Source of the DNA: Staphylotrichum longicolle
Lineage: Eukaryota > Ascomycota > Sordariomycetes > Sordariales > Chaetomiaceae
DNA length: 64,000 nt
Assembly (NCBI GenBank): GCA_019096155.1
Contig: JAHCVI010000006.1
Coordinates: forward strand, 186,001-250,000
Direction: 5' to 3'
Shown here: piece after piece, positions 45,158 through 56,123 of the stretch
Layout of the letters: each line of letters opens with the position of its first letter
Numbering within the stretch: position 1 is the stretch's first letter
Translations under genes and position numbers: made by a program
Notes under the pieces: model-generated
The model's input: the letters and a program-made list of their open reading frames with translations, nothing else
Told to the model about the DNA's origin: nothing
Databases searched by the model: none

Positions 45158-48100
45158 ATGTCTTCATACCGCTATGGCCGCCCGGCCCTCAAGAGCACCG
45201 TCGATGTGCAGCTGCAGACAGCTTTCAGCGATGGCAACTGGAGCTCTGTTGTTCGTCTTGCCACCAAACGGGCAGCCACTCTCAAAGACCCTTACTATGA
45301 GGTGTGTTACTATATCTTGAAAGATAAGAATCAAAACACTCATCCTCCCTGCAGGCCATCAAGATGTGTGCCCAGTCGCAGCTCGACGGCACCCTGGAAA
45401 AGTGTGCCATGCTGGTCGCCATCGACGACCTCGTCAAGGCCAAGAAGACGCCAGACATTGACACCATCGAGCTGTACGAGTGGGCCTGCCGCGACTTCTT
45501 CGACTACGAGGTCGAGTACGCCGACACCCTGGGACCCCTGAGGGCCCGCTGGGCCAAGGCCAACCCCGGCAGCCCCCTGGCCCTGCAGTGTCTCCAGTCC
45601 TGTCTCGAGAACTGGGATCTCGTCAGTGCTCAGCAGGTGGGTTACCGTCCATCACTCGCAACAGCACTGCCGTTGACTAACCTGCGGCGAGATCTCGACA
45701 AGTCTGGACAAGGCCTACGCCAACACTTCGGACCGCCGGTACATGTTCTGGAACATCATTCTCACTTTCCTGCTTTCAGTGTGTCTTCCCTTTCTTTCGC
45801 TCTTTTGGAAGCTCTCCTGACACAAACAGATCAGTCCCCAATGCACCGATGCCAGCCGCAAGGTCTACAGCCTGTTGGCGGTTAGGCAGCTCGAGAGGGC
45901 TGCCGACCTGACAGAAAATGTATGCTTCCCTTCCCGTCCACAGCAGCCTCCTCTAACACGATGTAGTCAGCGAAGCTGGAGGCCACAGACAGGGGCCTTC
46001 TCACCGAGGAAGAAATCTGCCTCTACTACCGCGTCTTGCACAGCCATGGCACCAAGGAAGAGTTCATCTCCAGACTGAAGAGTCCCAAACTGGGAGCCAT
46101 CGGCCAGCTCAAAGACGGCCGCAAGGTGCTCTTTTGCGAGGGCCTCGATGCTCTAGAGAAGTGGGGTGAGTGGGATCTCATCTACAACCTCTGCCGTGAG
46201 GCCTTGACGCTTGGCTTGGAGGGGACCACCGCGCCGTTCTTTGTCTGCGACTTGCAGATATGGAGAAAGTTTGCATCGGCTGCGAGCAAGACGGCAGATT
46301 CCGACAGGTAGGCTCCCCCATGCCGCGTGAACCTCGCACATATGCTTACCCAGGACTTCAGTGCCCTTGCCGAGGTGCAGGCGACCTTGAAGAAGTACGT
46401 TGATATCAAGGACCAGGCGAGCGCCATGTACAAGAAGAACATCAGCCTGGCACTGTTGGAGACAACCTTCCGCCTGCCGGCTACGGCCCTGAACCCGAAC
46501 CATGACAATGCTGGCCTGTCACCGAGGGTCGTCCAAATCGGCCTGTTTCTTGACCAGTACTTTGAGAGGCTTTCGGCGTTCGACGATGTCAAGAGCTATG
46601 TGGCAGAACTGGGTTTTGACGAACTCAAGAAGCTCATGGAGGATGTGTTGCCCAAGATTTTGGACGAGGTCAGTTCCAATTGCTAACTTTTCCTGGGCGG
46701 GAACTAACCAGTCCCAGGACGCCGACAAGGCGCGAAAGATTGTGCTCAAGGCCCTTGAGTGCAAGCTCCGCTACCTCCTCACCACATGTCCACAGAGCCT
46801 CTCACCTCAGCCCGTTGTCGACGGCGAAACCAAGGATAAACTATTCCAGTGCCGGATCTGTGCCAACGCGACCTCGCTTCTATGCGAGTCCTGCTTGAAG
46901 AAGCTCCTCGTCGACGCGTCAGAGACGTACAAGCAGATCAATGGGGACAAGGAGTTGCTCGCCGCGATCCCACGCTTGGACAAGGATCCCCGCCTTGATC
47001 TCGCCCTCGTCATGGGCACCTCCCTCCTGAAGCTGTCCAAACTGCAGCCGCGAACATCCGACGCCACGCAATCGCTGTGGCAGGACGTCGAGGCCGGCCC
47101 GTTTCTGCAGGCCGTGCTGCTCCTCGACACCCAGCTGAGGGAGACGCCTGGGGACACGGAGCTGCGCCTGCTGCTGGTCCAGCTGTACCTGCTGCTTGGC
47201 TGTGTCTCCTACGCATACCAGCTGTGGACCCCGCTCGACGTCAAGCGGACCATCCAGGACTCGCTGAGTCCGCTGTTCTTTGACAGGATATCCACCCTCT
47301 CTCCCGGGCTGATCCAGGGCCCGCGTCCGCTGATGGGCCCGTTGCGCAACTTCTATGAGCACAGCCTGCGCGACAAGTCACCGGTGCGCATCTGGGACGC
47401 CTTCTCGGCTGGGAGCTACACGAGCATTCTCGACATGACTGAGTTTGACGGCAACCTGCGCCGCAGCTGCACTATGATGATGACGCTAGTGGAGGAGCGT
47501 CGGGCGACCAGGTGCTATGGTGGGAAAATTGACTGCGAGATTGAGGAGTATATCCTCACTGGTGAGTTTGCTTTGTGCAGGTTGTCGGTCCCTCGCTAAC
47601 AAGACAGAAAACATCAACGACGACACTAATCTGGTCGGCAAGACCGACTACGGGCCGTTCCCGAACCTCGAAAGCGTCCATGGGCCTTCGATTCATGAGT
47701 ACCTCCGTCTAGGGCCTGGTCTTTCGGTAAGCCTTTCTCTCACACGATGCCCCGAGCAGTTCTTGCTTCTAGTCTCTCTCTCTGGATAGTCCATCTCTAA
47801 CCCCCTCTAGAATGAACGCTCGCACCTTGGGTTCCTCTCCGAACAATACCTTGACCTCCTCTCCTACAAGCCGCCCAAAGACTACAAGCCCGCCAACGCT
47901 TCCGCCGTTGCCCTTCGCGACCGCGAGTACACCCTCGAAACCCTCACTCGTCTCAGCTCCTCCATGACCACTTTCCTCCACGCCCCCACGACCCCTTCTC
48001 TCCTCACCCCCGCCGAGCACACCTACTACACCACCCTCTCCCTCCTCTCCGCCGCTCTGCTCATCGCCCTCTCCACCCCGCGCTCCGACCCGTCCCCCAA

Positions 48101-48623
48101 AACGTTGTCAATGGTCACCAAATCCATCAAGACGGCCCTCACCACCCTCCGCACCACCGCTCTGCCCCACCACCACCCCCGACCCGGCCCTAAACCGTCC
48201 TCCTCCTCTCCGGCGTGGACGTCCTACACGGGCACGGAGACGCACGCCCTCGCCTGCCTGCACGCCACCGCCACGGCGATCAAGCACTCGGCCGCGTTCG
48301 TCTTGACGTTCCACGACAGGGAGCTCGCGCGCGACAGGAGCGGGCGGTCGGGCCTGCACCGCGACGTGCTGGCCGAGATGAAGGCGCTGGGCGAGGTGGC
48401 GGGCAAGAGCGCGGCCGAGGTGAAGGGGTGGATCCAGAAGCTCAAGGAAGGGCTGGCGGAGGGGGGCTGGTTGGATCGGGTTTTGGATTTGGTTTTTGGA
48501 GATCAGAACGATGATCAAGATGGGGAGGACGGGGTGGCGAGGGCGGTGGAGGAGGTTGTGGCGGGAGAGCGGGCGCGGAGGAGTGGGCGGGGCGGGTGGT
48601 GGAGAGTTGGCGGGAGGGCGTGA
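45158..48623 (+). CDS. MDM20: NatB N-acetyltransferase auxiliary subunit (MDM20/NAA25)
   Basis: Nine exons: 45158-45301, 45355-45636, 45692-45778, 45830-45919, 45967-46307, 46362-46668, 46718-47561, 47608-47726 and 47811-48623, giving 1008 residues with all phases consistent. The product is the ribosome-anchoring TPR-like partner of the NatB catalytic subunit, which acetylates Met-Asp/Glu/Asn N termini; loss affects actin cables. The sequence is helical repeat throughout (LEKCAMLVAIDDLVKAKK; ALQCLQSCLENWDLVSAQQ; LYYRVLHSHGTKEEFISRL; LALLETTFRLPATALNPN), with a conserved RTIQDSLSPLFFDRISTLSP-like block. The C terminus is low-complexity and basic. At exon 7 an alternative acceptor 6 bases upstream would add two residues. 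Family call is from overall pattern and these blocks. Confidence 0.88.
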
Positions 48624-49118
48624 AGGGGTGGGGGATGGTGAGGATGGAGTAGGAGGAAAGAGATGGAGGTTTTGGTGAGATGGGGAAGAGGGAGAGATAA
48701 AAAGAAAGAGGAAAATAGACGGCGTGGAAGGATATACAGGGAGAGAAATACACGCCATGTTGACTGTTGTTGACTAAAATGTCCATGCTACGTTGACGCT
48801 GACAAGAAATACATGGCAAATGTTGGTGCTGTCGACAAAACACGCCTAGTAACACACGCCACATTTGACTTTCCTGCCCACCATGGTCCTTGGCATTCAT
48901 TCGCCCGCTATGCTATCGAGGTATCGTATCGAGGTATCATCCGTGTCCAAACCATTTTTACTCAAACTGAAAAAAAGAAAAAAGAAAAGAAAAACCGAAG
49001 CAGAAAAAAATGTGAAAGTGAAACAGCATCCCATGTCAAACTACCATCCTAAACCCACCACAAAAAGACCCAAAGACATCACCCCTCCTTTTCCTCAAAC
49101 TCGAACCCCCCCAAAACC
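48624..49118. other. convergent intergenic region
   Basis: This is between the MDM20 stop and the ILM1 stop. It is purine-rich at 48630-48720 and A-rich at 48968-49010. A short duplicated ATCGAGGTATC lies near 48915-48940. No gene is seen. Confidence 0.5.
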
Positions 49119-49524
49119 TCAATGCCCATGCCCATGCGCGTAGCTCCCGCTCCTCCTCCTCGCCTTCCTCTTGAGCACCTCGCGCCTCTCCTCCTGCAGC
49201 GTGACCCACACCCAGAACCAGCTCATGGTCTCGACAAACATGAACGTGAAGAAGACCCTGTTCTTGAGCGCGTCGCCGCCCCAGCCCGAGGGGACGTACC
49301 CGGCGTTGAGGGCCGCGTGGTGTGCCGAGGGGTGCGTGAGTCGCGAGGACGAGGAGGAGGACGACGACGAGGAGGAGGAGGACCCTGGCGGGGAGGAGGA
49401 CGAGTTGGTGTGGTCGGTGGTATAGAAGAGCGGGGAGGAGGCGGAAAAGAAGAAGGAGTAGAGGGTCAGGGCGAAGGTGAGGGTCAGGCGGAGGGGGGCT
49501 GTCACAACGAGAGGTTAGTGTTAG

Positions 49525-49555
<31 letters not shown>

Positions 49556-49927
49556 TTTGGTTTGGAGAAGGTGGGAGAGAGGAGAACGGACCTTGCATCC
49601 CCCAATAATGAATCAGGCAGATCTCGTCGGGGAGGGAGAGGGTGATGAGGTCGGTTATGCCAAAGATGCCGAGGATGATGGCGAGGAAGGCGAGGGCCGG
49701 GGATTGTGTCTCGAAGGAGCGGGAGTGGGGCTGGCGAAGAAGGAGTTGTTAGTTTCCTTCAAAGTGAAGGGGAGAGATGCAAAACATACCAGGCCCATGG
49801 ACTCGCCCAGCAGGTAGACCACCGCCTGGTCGGCCACGGTCCCGGGGTTCGTCAGGAAGAAGAAGCCCAGGGTGATGTGGAAGAGGCAGATGGAGGTGAG
49901 GATGGTTTTGGCCGAGATGAGCGCCAT
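49119..49927 (-). CDS. ILM1: ILM1-like membrane protein
   Basis: Three exons, 49927-49790, 49730-49592 and 49498-49119, give 218 residues in phase. The protein resembles ILM1 (increased loss of mitochondrial DNA), a small ER multi-span membrane protein whose molecular role is unclear. It has four hydrophobic spans: residues about 5-27 (LTSICLFHITLGFFFLT), 55-80 (ALAFLAIILGIFGITDLITL), 92-115 (LTLTFALTLYSFFFSAS) and 165-185 (FTFMFVETMSWFWVWVTL). A poly-Ser loop of 13 lies between spans 3 and 4, encoded by a trinucleotide run. Intron 2 contains a 20-base A run on the coding strand. The C-terminal tail is basic and His-rich. It is divergent from CDC43. Confidence 0.75.
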
Positions 49928-50735
49928 GGCTGCTGTTCGTCCGAGAGCGCGTGTGTTTGTTGCGTGGTCAAACGAATGTCATGGGCCTTGTTTAGAGTTG
50001 TGTTGTTGTGGCGCGCGGAGAGACCAGCTTTCCCTGCGGCAGCCTGAGCTGAAAGTTGCGTGTTGCAGCGTCACAGCACAGTTGCAGGCGCCCGGAGGTG
50101 GGGGGGTGCGGGTAGCTGCGGGAGCTGAAGCGGCAGAGGCACGGCGCAGTGTTTCGTCGAGCGACGAACTATCAGGTGTTTGGACGCGGAGTAGGAGGTG
50201 ACTCGGAGAGCCTTTCGAGCTGGCAGCCCTCGAGTCTGTCTTTGTGGACTCCCTCCGTTGTTTGTCAGTGTTTTGGATTCCCCAGAAAGACAGGGAATGG
50301 GATGGTTCACATGCCTTATCGGCCACGTCTGGGCGATAAACTGGGGCGTTCGATTGGCTGCCCTGCCATCTCAGGCCCGGTGACCCACCAGCCACAGTTT
50401 ATGCTTAAACGTCCAGGGGGAGGATTGTGGCTGGAGCTCTCCCCCTGTCCATCCCATCGCTCCTTCGGGCAACGACCAGGGTAGCAATGGCGGGGTGCTC
50501 GCTGCTGTCACTGAGTGCCTTCCGGGAGCTGCAGCCTCTCAATGTCAAGGGCACCGTGCCGGAAATTCTGAGAGACGAACTGCTTTCATACCTGAAATCG
50601 ACATCGACGCCAAACTCGCCAAATTTGCCAGAGCCATGTGCCGCGTGCAAAGCAACCAACAGAAACACGCTTTCTTCAGATAACTCACTGCCCCAAACTC
50701 AGGCTACTCAGCCCTCCCCCGCAGCGTCAACAGCA
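49928..50735. promoter_or_regulatory. divergent intergenic region ILM1 / CDC43
   Basis: This holds the promoters of both genes. The frame of CDC43 stays open upstream to about 50427, with in-frame ATGs such as 50487, so part of this stretch could be coding if an upstream start is used. Confidence 0.45.
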
Positions 50736-52270
50736 ATGCCAGACCCATCACCCCCCGAGCCGGTGCTCGACATCGAGCGCCACCTCAAATACTGGAAGAT
50801 GTGTCTCCAAACCCCCCTCCCCCACCACTACCTCTCCAACGAGGGCAACCGCATGGCCCTGGCCTATTTCATCATCAACTCCATCGCCATTCTCACCCCA
50901 CCGCCACGCCGGAGAGCAGTGACACAGCAACCCCCAACGGCAACCCCTAATCCCGCCGCAAGACCGCAGGAAACTCCGCCAATGGGTCCTCTCCCACCAG
51001 CACCCGGGGGGCGGGTTTTCTGCCACGTCGTCACTCGTCTTCCCCGTCCAGGGCTACGAACAGTGGGAACCCGAGACCGGCGCGCACGACGCCGAGGGTC
51101 CCGGGCTGGCGAACCTGCCGGCCACGCTGTTTGCGCTGCAGCTGCTTGCGTTGCTGGCCGACGAGGGGGACGAGGCCGGGGCATTCCGGGGCGTGGACCG
51201 AGTGCAGACGTTGCGATGGCTAAGGAGGTTGCAGCGCGAGGATGGGAGTTTTGGGGAGGTGTTGAGGCGGATGCCGGGGGAGGCGGAGGGTCAGGGGTGG
51301 TTTATTGGTGGGGGGTATGATATGCGGTATTGCTATATTGCGGCGTCGATACGGTGGATGTTGAGGGGGGCTGTGAGGGAAGGCGAGACGGGGTGGGTGG
51401 AGGACTTTGATGCGGAGGGGTTGGCGAGGTATATCCAGAGGAGTCAGGTATGTTCTTGAATGTCTGGTGTTGTTTGCGAATACCACTGACCAGTCAGACC
51501 TACGACGGCGGCTTCGCCGGCAGCTCACAAGAAGAGCCACATGGTATGTTCCTCCTCATCCTTCTCTGACACCTCCACTAACCCGAGCAGCCGGCTATGC
51601 CTACTGCGCCATTGCCGCGCTCTCTCTGCTCGACCGGCCCGTCTCAAACAACACCGCCGCGCAACACAGCGCCACCCTCCACGCCAACATCCGCGACATG
51701 CCCGGCCTCATCCACTGGCTGACCTCGCGGCAGTTTGTCTACCTGGAACCCCCCAACGCCGACGACGAGGACAGCGACGACGAGGACGAGGTCAACTTCC
51801 TCCTGCCGCAGCGCCTTGCCGACCTCTCGCTCGCCTCCAACACCCGCCACGTCGCCTGCAACGGCCGCTGCAATAAGGTCGCAGACACGTGCTACACCTG
51901 GTGGGTGGGCGGCGCGCTCGCGAACCTGGGGCAGACGGGCCTGCTCGACTGGGCGCCCGCGCGGCGCTTCCTGCTCGAGAAGATGGCGCACCGCATCGGC
52001 GGCTTCAGCAAGCACCCCGGCGGGCCGCCCGACGTGTACCATGCGTGCTTTGGGCTGACGGCGCTGGCGGTGGTGGGCGAGCCCGGGCTGAGCGAGCTGG
52101 ACAGCGCGCTGGCGGTGCCGGTCCAGACGGTGCGGGTGATTGAGCAGGCGCGCGCCGCGCTGTTGGAGCGGGCGAGGGAGGACGGGGCGAGGCTGGTGGA
52201 GGGGGCGATGGAGATGGGGCTTGCGATGAGGGGGTCCAAGCCGGCGTGGCTGACTGCTGTGGGGGGTTGA
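50736..52270 (+). CDS. CDC43: geranylgeranyltransferase type I beta subunit, frameshifted
   Basis: The product is the catalytic beta subunit that prenylates Rho-type CAAX proteins. The N-terminal block (VLDIERHLKYWKMCLQTPLP) is in one frame. From about 50945 the next frame reads QDRRKLRQWVLSHQHPGGGF and continues to 51447; further exons are 51498-51543 and 51591-52270 (introns 50 and 47 bases). Zinc-ligand motifs are present: DTCYTWWVGG (Asp and Cys) and DVYHACFGL (His). Repeating GGF/GG turns (TYDGGFAGS; GGFSKHPGG) mark the alpha-alpha barrel. Between about 50919 and 50960 the frame shifts by one (gain of one or loss of two bases); no GT-AG intron fits the phases. A Glu/Asp-rich insertion (DEDSDDEDEVNF) is present. 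ATG 50736 was chosen; 50487 is in frame upstream. The gene is normally indispensable, so an assembly error is likely. Confidence 0.85.
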
Positions 52271-52349
52271 CAGTACAACACACAGAAGCCGGACTCAAAA
52301 AAACTGAAGACTAAACCCGCAATCGCTGTCCATTAAAAGTAGCAGGGTA

Positions 52350-53900
52350 TCATGACGCCTCCACAGCATGCTTGATCAGCCTCTTGTAACCCTCAACCGC
52401 CTCCTCCAGCTCGCCCACCGTCAGCCCCTCGTCATCCCCGTGCGCCACCAGGATACTTCCCGGCCCGTACAAATAACTGACATGGTCGCCCTCCAAGTTG
52501 GAACGTCCGTCCCGTAGTTCGCAACCATCGTCTCGAACCCTATCTGTCATCAGCACCCCTCCCAACCAACCAAAATCAGGGGACAAAGAGAACTGGGTGA
52601 ACTCACCTTCAACATCACACTCACACTCCACCGGCCCATACCCCCCAAAAGCTCCACCGCCAACCCCTCCCCCTCCCCCTCATCATTCTCCCATGATGAT
52701 CCACCCCCAACAACCGCCTAATCCTCTCCCACACCACCCCGGCGCCGGTCTTCTGATCCCCGACGGCGATCCTGATTGCCACGCGCGCGCTCGCCTCCTT
52801 GGCGATGACGTTCGCCGCCACCCCGCCCTCGATGACCCCGACGTTTACGGTGGTGTTGCCGTACCGCTCGCTGCTGCCCAGGTCGGCGTCCAGCAGCTTG
52901 TTGAGGGCGCGGACGAGCAGGGAGGTGGCGGAGCGGCCCAGCCAGGGGTAGCCTGAGTGGCCGGCGCGGCCGGTGGCGGTGAGGAGGAGGGTGGTGATGC
53001 CTTTGTGGCCGCAGGCGAGCTGGTGGTTTTGTGGTTAGTTGATTTGTTGCAGTTTAGGTAAAGGTGGGGGTTCAAGGGGCTTACGAGGGAGGTTGTGGGT
53101 TCGCCGAAAATGGCGGATTTAAACTGCGGTCTGTCGGGGGTTTGCGAGGAGGGGGATGAGGAAGTGCCAAAAGGGTCGGGGCTGAAAATGGAATGGTTGG
53201 ACAGCGAGGCGGAAAAGAACTTCATCCCGATGCCCGAGGTTTCCTCGCCCACCACGAAGAGGAGCACCACGCTTTCCGGGTCGAGGGCGCCCGACTCTAG
53301 AAGGAGGTTGGTGGCGGTGATCTGGGCGGCCACCGACGCTTTGGCGTCGACGGAGCCGCGGCCGGAGATGAGAGTCGACGGGTGCAGGGCGGTGAAGTTG
53401 ACGGCCTCGGAGGGGGGAATGGTGGTGCGGTTGAGAGCGTAGGGAAGGTAGGGCGGGACGACATCGATGTGGGAGGTGATCAGGACGCGGCCGTGCAGTG
53501 TGCGCGTGGAGTTGGTGCCGGGCCAGGCGAGGACATTGTACCGCGGTTCGGCATCGTCGCCGTCGGCAGAGGAGGGGATGCGCTGTAGTTGGACTGTGTA
53601 ATTCAGGTTGGTGAGCAGCTTCTCGAGGACATGCGCGACAGGGCCCTCGGAGCCGCTGATGGATGGGACGTTGACGAGGTTGCGGTGGAGAGAGAGGAGA
53701 GGAGTACGGTATGAGGGTGCATCCTCGACGGCGGTGTGAGTGTGGACGACTTCATAGTGAGACACGGGATTGCCTGGGACAAGGGGCTGCTGCTGGTTGT
53801 CACCGGGTATATATGCTGCGCTCTGGGCGCTCAAAGCGCCGAGGACCAACAGGGACTTTGCTGTCAATCTCATCTTGACACTCTTCTCGGAAAGTTTCAT
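52350..53900 (-). CDS. secreted or vacuolar M20 metallopeptidase, three frameshifts
   Basis: Exons 53900-53085, 53019-52607 and 52539-52350 are separated by introns of 65 and 67 bases. M20 enzymes are di-zinc carboxypeptidases or deacylases. Motifs in order: signal peptide (SLLVLGALSAQSAAY), first zinc ligand SHIDVVPPYLPY, bridging Asp GRGSVDAKAS, catalytic Glu pair VGEETSG, then GEPTTS, the dimerisation-domain segment GRAGHSGYPW, and last ligand YLYGPGSILVAHGDDE. Reading to the end needs three extra bases: near 52690 (in CCC), 52641-52646 (in a six-C run) and 52498-52500. With these the phases at both introns close exactly and the protein is about 473 residues. Two in-frame starts exist (53900 and 53873). 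It is tail-to-tail with CDC43, 79 bases apart. Confidence 0.82.
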
Positions 53901-54328
53901 GTTGGGGTTCCAGTGAGAGAGAGTCATCCGAATTCGAGGCGCAATGAGGTCATCCCGAGAGCGGAGCTTCCCCGGATCGGCCCAGCAACCGCCAAGCCGG
54001 GAGCGAAAGCCGCTAAAAGCCGTGCCTGCAGGGGCATTTCGATTACTGGCCTTCACGAAAGCTCGTTGACAAAGGAACCGTTTGTGCAATTTTTTTGAGA
54101 GCACACGGTTAGGCTTCTTGCACTTGCTGAACCGACGTGTTTAACTATGGCTGCGAAAACCTCTTTCTCAGGTCTATACTGAAGATTTGAGACATGACAT
54201 TACCCAATTCAGGCCCTGATCACCCCCTTGCCAAGATCAACACAAAGCAAACAACGTCAGACCGCATCTCAATCGCAGAACATACGGGGCCAAAGTCCAC
54301 CATTGCTGGCTGGTTTTTGCTTCCCCCT
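53901..54328. other. intergenic, promoter of the M20 gene
   Basis: These 428 bases lie upstream of the M20 start and downstream of the next minus-strand gene. Nothing specific is recognised. Confidence 0.5.
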
Positions 54329-55550
54329 CTAAGCTCGTCGTCTCCCTTGCTGCTGCCGGAGCAACTCGGCAATCTCCCGAAGAAGAGTCGTCGTCTCTTC
54401 GTCATTAGATACAGGGTTATTCCAAGCTCCCCATGCAATCCACGTCTGGACACCGCCTAAACCCAAGCTCAAGACGCCAACGGCGATGGAGATGACCAGG
54501 GCGGCCACCGCGATGACAAAGGCGTTACTCTCGGCCGACTGCCACTTCATCCACCGCTCCAGCTTGTTTCGGGGCGGGCGCTCATGCGTGAAGCGGTACA
54601 GTTTTGCGAGCCGCTCGCCCCAGTACCTGTACTCAAGCTTGTCTGCGTCATCAAGGACGCTGGAACCTCCTGCCTGACCGCAGGTCTTCTCAAAGCCGTC
54701 CTTGTCTATCAGGCGCTTGATTATAGGCGTCGACTTCTGGTCATCGAAGTGGAAGAGGATCGTTTGCATCGAGTGCAGTGTCTCATTGAGGAGGCGCGGG
54801 GGCAGGCATCCCCTGCTGATGGTTTAGTAGTGGAAGATGGCCGGAGGGGAAACGACGAAGCAGTGAAAAAACTTGCCTCTGAAGACAAACCAGCATGTTG
54901 TCTTCCCCATGCAGGTTGACTCGCTTTAGACCGTATAGCCGCGCCTTGATGTACGCTAGGTAGTGGAAGAGATACAGGGTCGGTCCGTTCGGATGCTCCC
55001 GGTCCAAGTACAAGTGGAATGCAATATCGTCGGTGCCTTCAAAGGAGAGGTTGAGTCTTGATTTTAGCTTCCACGCCTTCATCGTATTTCTGCCGTCCAA
55101 AGCCTCCATCACAGTGGCAGACATGGCGGGCGCACTCGGAATGCACCTGGAGGCAAAGTCGACGAAGGGTTCGCTGGGCTGCCACCGGACCCTCGGACGA
55201 GCCAAGCCTGTTTCTGCGTCGAGCATGAGCGCCGCTCGTACAGAGAGGAGGATTGTCCGCCTCAGCTGCCATGATGAGTGTCCCGTGCCCAGCCGCGTTC
55301 TGAGCTGCTCGATGGCCTGGTCCAGGGTGAGCGTGGGGTCACTGCGGAGAATCCCGGCGGCGAGGAGGATGTCGTCGTCGGTGATGGGGTCCAGGTGTTC
55401 GATCCCAGGCTCTGGATCCTCGATTTGCAAGGCGTGGACATCGCCGCGCGCGAGCAGTTTATCGTACACGTCGAAGTAAGAACCAAGAGATTGAGGAGCA
55501 CAGTCAAACAACCCGGACGCAATCCGGATACGATAGCTGTCGCCCGCCAT
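54329..55550 (-). CDS. hypothetical protein with C-terminal TM segment
   Basis: Exons 55550-54877 and 54812-54329 give 385 residues. The intron at 54813-54876 begins AG|GCAAGT, a GC-AG intron, and has a near-perfect ACTAAAC branch site and CAGCAG acceptor; the join (CLQR | GCLPPRLL) keeps phase. Residues 1-240 are a soluble, mixed alpha/beta region (YFDVYDKLLARGDVHALQI; ITDDDILLAAGILRSD; DIAFHLYLDREHP). Then a helical region, and a transmembrane helix at about 325-350 (FVIAVAALVISIAVGVLSLG), leaving a short tail with a heptad-like end (LLREIAELLRQQQ). I do not know a named family. It is divergent from the large protease-like/DUF6590 gene, 573 bases apart. Confidence 0.7.
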
Positions 55551-56123
55551 GGCAACTCAGGTCAGAGAGAAATCATCTTGGTTTGATCCGACGAGACTAC
55601 CTTACGATGCCCCGCAAGAGAAGGTGGCAGGTTGGGCGGCAGTCACGGCCACAGCCTTCCTCCCCCTGCCCCCTGAGATAGGCAAGGCTCGGCTCGTCGG
55701 CGGAACTTTTGAAGACCCATAAGAAGTAGGAGGGTTGAGAATGATGATGGTTGGGTTGCCGCGGCCGGGGCTGAGCCAAATACCCTCACCAATCAATCCA
55801 CGCCTATCTTGCTTGAGGAGGAATGGGGGGATGCATGAACGTGGCGTTGGTTCACCAAACCACACCAGAGCGCGACGTGCCCCGCCATCAGGCCTCGACG
55901 CCTCCGGCAAATTGGAAACCTGAGCCGGAGCCCTGGTAAGGACAACGTCAAAACCCCAGCGGTGAGACTTCTGTGACGTGAATTTCGAGCACATCGAGCA
56001 GAGTGCCAACTCGGCTCAACCTCTCCGATCCTGAACCTGGCGACCCTCTACCATCTTCTGCCCGTCAGGTATGTGGCAGTCTTGCCACAGCCTTACCACG
56101 GCCACGATTGCCTCATTGATTCA
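55551..56123. promoter_or_regulatory. divergent intergenic region of two uncharacterised genes
   Basis: These 573 bases lie between the two starts at 55550 (minus) and 56124 (plus). No known site is recognised. The close spacing allows co-regulation. Confidence 0.45.
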
